From positions 1,630,130 to 1,694,129 of the forward strand of contig NC_079414.1 in the NCBI RefSeq assembly GCF_026213295.1: DNA of 64,000 nucleotides, given 5' to 3'. A program made the translations under genes and the position numbers. The stretch is from Gadus chalcogrammus. Its lineage: Eukaryota > Chordata > Actinopteri > Gadiformes > Gadidae. Positions 63,894 through 64,000 of the stretch are shown piece by piece. Position 1 is the first letter of the stretch; each line of letters starts with the position of its first letter. Below the pieces are notes generated by a model. The model was not told the DNA's origin. It saw only the letters and a program-made list of their open reading frames with translations, and ran no database searches.

Positions 63894-64000
63894 TGTGATG
63901 TTCACATAATAATGAGTGTCTGTTATCAAACATAGATGCTGGAAAAGAGCCATATAGGCTCATAGGCAGTTGACATGAGAGCTGGAAATAATACATTGTC
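63894..64000 (+). repeat. 3' LTR, first 107 bp
   Basis: Matches 58392-58503 except for a changed cluster (GAGTGTCT for AACATCTA) and a 2-bp AT indel. The two LTRs are therefore close but not identical. Confidence 0.9.

Larger units (their letters stand above)
58392..64000 (+). mobile_element. Ty3/Gypsy LTR retrotransposon (3' LTR cut by window end)
   Basis: 5' LTR starts TGTGATGTTCACATAATAAT at 58392. The same sequence starts again at 63894 after a purine tract (GGGGGTGGGGA, 63880-63890). One long Gag-Pol frame lies between. No envelope gene. The 5' LTR is about 0.87 kb by inference, so roughly 0.77 kb of the 3' LTR lies beyond the window. Confidence 0.9.

Overview
The window looks like gene-poor, repeat-rich DNA from a teleost fish. 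The evidence is the mix of element families: L2-clade and Rex1-type LINEs, an RTE-type LINE, a DIRS-type tyrosine-recombinase retroelement, a Ty3/Gypsy LTR element, ZMYM1-like hAT elements, an IS3EU-like DNA transposon, PIF/Harbinger scraps and many MITEs, with long TG/CA/GA and GTAA microsatellites. All calls come from reading the sequence by eye; no database search was possible. One 100-base run of N (27454-27553) marks an assembly gap.

Layout. 1-1650: unexplained repeats, including a 55-bp-arm inverted repeat. 1657-3531: IS3EU-like transposon with ~400-bp TIRs, a 6-bp target duplication (GACCCA) and a transposase whose body is inverted relative to its own N-terminus. 4511-7495: decayed L2 LINE (minus). 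7515-10300: microsatellite, tandem repeats, C-rich minisatellite and a Myb/SANT-like scrap. 10802-23465: a second L2 copy (minus), broken by an 8.97-kb hAT element (11520-20487, 8-bp duplication ATAGGGAG), itself broken by a ~5.5-kb DIRS-type element (about 13658-19154), and also by an unexplained 2.3-kb segment (about 20630-22940) with strong hairpins and a possible two-exon mini-gene. 24003-26573: foldback element of ~170-bp tandem units around a Ulp1-like peptidase exon. 27600-28050: two tandem exon-like units. 28500-35300: hAT remnants, an old Rex1-like LINE (minus), and a purine minisatellite split by a 561-bp MITE. 37572-42587: a decayed multi-exon gene of probable transposon origin, with a nearly complete Rex1 element inserted in one exon (24-bp duplication). 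43800-49900: hAT, MITE and RTE fragments and one possible host exon. 50055-58311: an 8.26-kb palindromic element with a perfect 8-bp duplication (ACTGAACA), ~3-kb arms and a 53-bp spacer; three later insertions lie in its left arm only. 58392-64000: a Ty3/Gypsy element with one open 1398-codon Gag-Pol frame; its 3' LTR runs off the window.

Almost nothing here acts as a host pathway. The genes are mobilisation enzymes in various stages of decay. Only the Gypsy polyprotein is fully open, and the Rex1 copy at 38429-41453 comes close (one frameshift). The most unusual objects are the 8.26-kb palindrome, the foldback with the Ulp1-like exon, the internally inverted IS3EU transposase, and the DIRS-associated array built on the 10-mer CACGTCGGTG.
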